A DNA stretch of 8,740 bases. Source: Candidatus Gerdarchaeota archaeon (lineage in GTDB: Archaea; Asgardarchaeota; Heimdallarchaeia; JABLTI01). Positions 5,759 through 8,740 of the stretch are shown here, one piece after another. The stretch's first letter is position 1. Each line of letters opens with the position of its first letter. Below the pieces are notes generated by a model. It did not search any database. It was not told the origin of the DNA and worked only from the letters and a program-made list of their open reading frames with translations. The translations under genes and the position numbers were made by a program. The stretch lies in assembly GCA_016840905.1 (NCBI GenBank), contig JAEORM010000040.1, positions 1 to 8,740 on the forward strand, written 5' to 3'.

Positions 5759-6937
5759 ATGAAAGTCACAACAAGATTAGTAACAATTGGAATCATAGCA
5801 CTTGTAGTAGGTATAGGAGGAGGAATTGGAATTGGATATCTAATTCAACCTCAAGAAGTACAAGGATACGATATACGCTATGGTTCACAATATTATCCTG
5901 GGGAATTTTTGCTAGAAGGGCACCCAGAATTTTGGTCTAAGTATAATGTAACTGTTGAACAAAGATTATTTTTATCAGGTGGAGATAATAATATCGCACT
6001 AATTGCTGGAGAAGTCGATATCAATTGTGGTTCTGATAGCAAAACTGTTTCTTTATTTAGTGCAAAGCCTGATGAAACATTATTGATTGGGACTATCCAA
6101 AGAGGAGATAGATACTCCACGGTAGTACGAAATGATTCATCCTATACCTCATGGTATGATCTTGTCGGACAACCAGTTGGTATTAAATATGGTACTGGAG
6201 CTGAGCAAGTTGTTTTGCGATATTTTGATACTGTCTCAGATCTAGGTTGGGATAATTTTACTTGGATTCCTATGGAAGTTACAAATATGATTAGTGCTTT
6301 AGAAACTGAGCAAATAGAAGCTTTTACAGCTTGGGAACATACTCCATCTGTTGCGGTTGATCAAGGAATAGGTAAAATTATGATGAGCTATGGTTACTTA
6401 GCGTTAACACCAGCATCACTACATACAACAAAAGCATTTGCTTATGCACATCCAACAGAAGTAATTGGTTTCCTAGCAGGTCACTTAGATAAATATCAAA
6501 TGATTACTGAAGATATTGATACTGCAGCTCAAATTGCTCATGAAGCAGCACTAGCTAGAAATACCAACATATCAGCTAATGCTTTCAAACTGATCTTTCA
6601 GAAAATAGATTTTCAAATTGATTTTAATGAAACAATTATTGAAGCAATAGAAGATACTGCTCAATTCATGTTTGATAATGAACAAATTCCATCCATACCA
6701 GATATCGTTTGGGATGATCGTTTTGTTAAAGCAGCTATGGAATTACAAGAGAATTATGGAACTCCTGCAACTGGTACCTCACTTGAGAATTATCAACAAG
6801 CTCTTCTTGATATAACTGAGAAATACTTTGGTTCAAATCAATGCACTGATTTTATAGCAGCAGGTTTGTTCATTGGTACTTTTGGAATTGTTATGGTTGT
6901 TTTTAGAACAATTCATATCAAAAAAAGAAAAGCATAA
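5759..6937 (+). CDS. ABC importer substrate-binding protein, NitT/TauT (SsuA/NMT1-like) type
   Basis: This is a predicted extracellular ligand-binding component of an importer in the nitrate/taurine/sulfonate/pyrimidine-precursor group. The 392-residue product starts with a Gly/Ile-rich hydrophobic segment at about 7-29, a signal peptide or signal anchor without a lipobox Cys. The binding fold follows: the early GSQYYPGEF region, GEVDINCGSD at 84-93, WYDLVGQPVGIKYGTG at 132-146 (the family-typical 'dL.Gk.vgv..Gs' element), and the EQIEAFTAWEHTPSVAV hinge-region stretch at 184-200. A second hydrophobic segment lies at about 364-383, followed by a basic tail ending KKRKA, so the C terminus should sit in the membrane with the tail inside. 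Most relatives have only one anchor. It is the first gene of the operon, followed by two permease genes. The ligand could be a sulfonate, nitrate, a thiamine precursor or something else; no residue decides this. Confidence 0.87.
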   Translation: MKVTTRLVTIGIIALVVGIGGGIGIGYLIQPQEVQGYDIRYGSQYYPGEFLLEGHPEFWSKYNVTVEQRLFLSGGDNNIALIAGEVDINCGSDSKTVSLFSAKPDETLLIGTIQRGDRYSTVVRNDSSYTSWYDLVGQPVGIKYGTGAEQVVLRYFDTVSDLGWDNFTWIPMEVTNMISALETEQIEAFTAWEHTPSVAVDQGIGKIMMSYGYLALTPASLHTTKAFAYAHPTEVIGFLAGHLDKYQMITEDIDTAAQIAHEAALARNTNISANAFKLIFQKIDFQIDFNETIIEAIEDTAQFMFDNEQIPSIPDIVWDDRFVKAAMELQENYGTPATGTSLENYQQALLDITEKYFGSNQCTDFIAAGLFIGTFGIVMVVFRTIHIKKRKA

Positions 6938-6955
6938 AACAAAGCTTTTCTTTTT
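6922..6955 (+). terminator. Hairpin with T-run after the binding-protein gene (terminator/attenuator)
   Basis: AAAAAGAAAAGC (6922-6933) and GCTTTTCTTTTT (6944-6955) are perfectly complementary over 12 bases with a 10-base loop. The left arm is the Lys/Arg-rich end of the coding sequence and the loop contains the TAA stop codon. The right arm is itself T-rich and is followed by CTCTT. In an operon whose next gene starts 76 bases later, this would act as partial termination or as a 3'-end stabiliser, giving more binding protein than permease. Confidence 0.6.
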
Positions 6956-6963
6956 CTCTTAGT

Positions 6964-6979
6964 TTACTAGTTTTAGTAA
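6964..6979 (+). repeat. Second inverted repeat TTACTA-GTTT-TAGTAA
   Basis: This perfect 6-base stem with a 4-base loop lies 8 bases after the larger hairpin, in the 93-base gap before the first permease. It could be part of the same transcript-end structure or a processing site. It is short and AT-rich, so chance is possible. Confidence 0.4.
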
Positions 6980-7020
6980 TACTTAATAATGGGATAATTT
7001 AAAGAAAAATAGAATTTATA

Positions 7021-7024
7021 GGTG
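7021..7024 (+). promoter_or_regulatory. Shine-Dalgarno site deciding the TTG start of permease 1
   Basis: GGTG (AGGTG with base 7020) lies 6 bases before TTG 7031. An in-frame TAA at 7025 rules out any earlier start, and the next ATG in frame is about 100 codons inside, so TTG must be the initiator. Confidence 0.7.
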
Positions 7025-7030
7025 TAAAGA

Positions 7031-7984
7031 TTGACAAATAATAAAAAAAATAATGAAAAGGTTGGTAATGAAACAAAAAATCAAAATACTTTTGTTAAAT
7101 TTTTCACCAAGTTTTGGAATCGAAATAATAAACTTTTACTGTCAATATTTTACACACTTTTATCTGTAGCTATTTTTCTTTCTATATGGGAAGTATTATG
7201 TCATTTTGAAGTTTTAAAAGAACCACAGATTTTTGCTCCTTCAGCCATTTTTGAAAGAATTTGGTTATTGTTATCTAAAGCAGAAGATAGAGAACTTGTT
7301 TATCTCACATTAGCAAGTTTATCTCGAATGTCTATTTCATTTGCTATAGCATTAGGGTTAGGAATAGGATTTGGATTATTAATGGGATGGAATGAAAAGA
7401 TAAGTGATTTCTTTGATCCAGTAGTGACATTCTTTATGTCAGTTCCAGGAATTGCTTGGGCACCTCTAGCTTTTATTTGGATAGGCTTTGAACCAATCTT
7501 TAAGAGATGGGGAATTATCGATGATGGTAGCTGGTGGTTTACATATGGATTAGCTAATCCTATTCTAATAACAATTGGTATAATTGCAGGTATTTTTCCT
7601 ATAATAAAAAACATTAGTAAAGCTATTCAAGCTACAGATAAAAAATTGATTTGGGCTGCCAGAACAATGGGTGCAAGTGATTCACAAATTTTTAGAAGAG
7701 TTTTGATTCCGAATTCAATGCCCTATTTATTTACTGGAGCAAAATTAGGTTTAGCTCAATGCTGGAGAACAATTATAGCAACTGAACTTATGTCCTCTGC
7801 AGCAATGGGGTTAGGTTATTTTATTTTCACTAGCCAAGAATATATCAATACCTTAGATATTTATGCTGGATTATTTACAATTGCTTTCATTTATTATCTA
7901 GTAGAATTAGCTATAAAAATACTTGAGAAACTTACTATAGAGAAGTGGGGGATGGTTCGTTCTGGAGGTGGTTCAATTGAGTAA
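7031..7984 (+). CDS. ABC importer permease 1, NitT/TauT (SsuC-like) type
   Basis: This is a predicted integral-membrane channel subunit of the importer. The 317-residue product starts with a TTG codon. It has a hydrophilic Asn/Lys-rich N-terminal tail (1-34), a first membrane helix at about 35-55, and further helices at about 95-119, 130-152, 176-196, 236-256 and 274-295. The cytoplasmic EAA loop AARTMGASDSQIFRRVLIP (209-227), with its invariant Gly and the spaced Ile-Pro, docks on the ATPase. The segment after FIWIGF (148-153) runs through a stretch of about 20 residues with many aromatic and charged positions (155-176, including GSWWFTYG) before the next helix. SsuC-type permeases usually continue more directly, so this looks like an extended loop. 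The gene follows the binding-protein gene and overlaps the second permease by 8 bases. Confidence 0.9.
   Translation: MTNNKKNNEKVGNETKNQNTFVKFFTKFWNRNNKLLLSIFYTLLSVAIFLSIWEVLCHFEVLKEPQIFAPSAIFERIWLLLSKAEDRELVYLTLASLSRMSISFAIALGLGIGFGLLMGWNEKISDFFDPVVTFFMSVPGIAWAPLAFIWIGFEPIFKRWGIIDDGSWWFTYGLANPILITIGIIAGIFPIIKNISKAIQATDKKLIWAARTMGASDSQIFRRVLIPNSMPYLFTGAKLGLAQCWRTIIATELMSSAAMGLGYFIFTSQEYINTLDIYAGLFTIAFIYYLVELAIKILEKLTIEKWGMVRSGGGSIE
7964..7970 (+). promoter_or_regulatory. Strong Shine-Dalgarno site of permease 2
   Basis: GGAGGTG, a full match to the usual anti-Shine-Dalgarno complement, lies inside the last codons of permease 1 and 6 bases before TTG 7977. It selects TTG over the in-frame GTG at 7968, which the site itself overlaps. 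Confidence 0.85.
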
Positions 7985-8740
7985 AAAAACAAACGCCAAG
8001 ATTCTTGAAGAAACTGAAATTTCATCAAGCAATATTGAAACACCAAAAACAAAGCAAAAAAACAGAATCGTTTATTTCTTTAAAGAAACAACTGGTGGAT
8101 CTTATCTATTTAAAATAGGTAAAACAATTCTTCCTTTCATTGTAATTGGATTATTATATGAAATAATAGCAGTAATAATAAATGCAACAGTACCTACCTT
8201 AGATACTCAAATCTTTCCACCAATGCATACTATTATAGTATTTGCCTGGAATGCCATATTTCCAGGAGTAGAGTCCGTTAATCATTCAGTATTTTTTGAT
8301 ATTGGTTGGAGTTTCTTAAGAGTTTTAACGGGATTTGGCATAGGTGTAGGTTTAGGTGTTATAACAGGTATACTAATGGGATTAAGTAAATGGTTATATC
8401 GATTTTTGAATCCAATATTTAGTTTATTAATTTCAATACCAACACTGGCTTGGGTACCAATTTTATTAGTAATAGTAGGACTTAACACAAAAACAATAAT
8501 AATCACAATTGCTCTTAGCTGTTTCTTTCCAGTAGTTTATAACACAACTAATGGAATTAGATCTATAGATAAGCATCTTATTTGGTCAGCACAAATAATG
8601 GGAGCTAATAAATTTGAAATATTCTTTGATGTTCTATTACCAGGATCATTGATATCATTAATAACAGGATTAAGATTAGCAATAGGTTATTCTTGGAGAG
8701 CTGTTGTTGGAGCTGAAATCCTTGTATCATTAACTGAAGG
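7977..8740 (+). CDS. ABC importer permease 2, NitT/TauT (SsuC-like) type, cut by the window edge
   Basis: The frame opens at TTG 7977 and stays open to the last base, giving 254 complete residues; the 3' end lies outside the window. The product starts MSKKTNAKIL and has a long hydrophilic tail (1-45, with PKTKQKNR), then a membrane helix at about 50-70, further helices at about 112-135, 145-168 and 172-189, and an EAA loop SAQIMGANKFEIFFDVLLP (204-222). It ends within the family stretch SWRAVVGAEILVSLTE. It is clearly related to permease 1 (shared PxLAWxP-type segment, EAA loop and WRxxxxxE element) but not a recent copy. The first ATG in frame is about codon 83, too late for a permease, so the TTG with its GGAGGTG site is the start. 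The 8-base overlap with permease 1 suggests translational coupling and a heterodimeric channel. An ATPase gene is expected next. Confidence 0.92.
   Translation, partial: MSKKTNAKILEETEISSSNIETPKTKQKNRIVYFFKETTGGSYLFKIGKTILPFIVIGLLYEIIAVIINATVPTLDTQIFPPMHTIIVFAWNAIFPGVESVNHSVFFDIGWSFLRVLTGFGIGVGLGVITGILMGLSKWLYRFLNPIFSLLISIPTLAWVPILLVIVGLNTKTIIITIALSCFFPVVYNTTNGIRSIDKHLIWSAQIMGANKFEIFFDVLLPGSLISLITGLRLAIGYSWRAVVGAEILVSLTE

Noticed and set aside
5759..6937. Assigning the binding protein to thiamine-precursor uptake (ThiY) or taurine uptake (TauA)
   Set aside because: Substrate-deciding residues cannot be recognised, no thiamine or sulfur-metabolism gene is adjacent, and no TPP-riboswitch-like fold was seen in the leader.
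7300..7614. Minus-strand open frame of 104 codons inside permease 1
   Set aside because: It is antisense to the membrane helices and EAA-containing gene; the Pro/Asn/Ile repeats only mirror the Gly/Ile/Leu-rich plus strand.
8282..8506. Minus-strand open frame of 74 codons near the right edge
   Set aside because: It lies opposite permease 2, which is well supported by its EAA loop, helices and Shine-Dalgarno site.

Overview
The window looks like chromosomal DNA of an AT-rich archaeon. The reasons are an archaeal/eukaryotic-type HemK2/Mtq2 glutamine methyltransferase directly behind a KsgA/Dim1 rRNA dimethylase (a known archaeal pairing), TATA/BRE-like promoter elements at archaeal spacing instead of bacterial -35/-10 boxes, T-rich 3' ends, and Shine-Dalgarno sequences of the GGAGGTG type. 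An Asgard lineage is a plausible guess from the AT-richness and the mix of archaeal information genes with a fatty-acyl-CoA ligase, but the window cannot prove it. I see no tRNA, rRNA, CRISPR array, transposase or phage gene.

Layout. 1-804 (+): a HAD-superfamily phosphatase with a large cap domain, close to the left edge. 805-1069: the convergent gap, holding a doubtful tiny membrane ORF interrupted by a stop codon and a short direct repeat. 1070-2041 (-): an unrecognised 323-residue protein with a single C-terminal membrane anchor. 2113-3578 (-): the mtq2 and rsmA (ksgA) genes, overlapping by one base, behind a promoter that suggests a leaderless transcript. 3717-5438 (-): a FadD-like acyl-CoA ligase with a clear ribosome binding site and a stem plus T-rich tract at its end. 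5439-5758: a 320-base divergent regulatory region with repeated ATCC...TAAGGA palindromes. 5759-8740 (+): a NitT/TauT/SsuABC-type importer made of a substrate-binding protein with a membrane segment at each end, and two different permeases, the second cut by the window edge. Both permeases start at TTG behind Shine-Dalgarno motifs. An ATPase gene would be expected just beyond the edge.

How the genes work together. The rsmA-mtq2 pair is housekeeping ribosome and translation-termination modification. The importer genes form one operon: a strong hairpin after the binding-protein gene could keep the permeases at a lower level, and the two permease genes overlap by 8 bases, which suggests translational coupling and a heterodimeric channel. 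The acyl-CoA ligase shares its upstream region with the importer, so co-regulation is possible, but nothing in the sequence identifies the substrate. No clearly new biological system is visible. The best leads are the paired palindromes in the divergent region, the hairpin inside the importer operon, the doubly anchored binding protein, the tail-anchored orphan and the NSPY variant in Mtq2.
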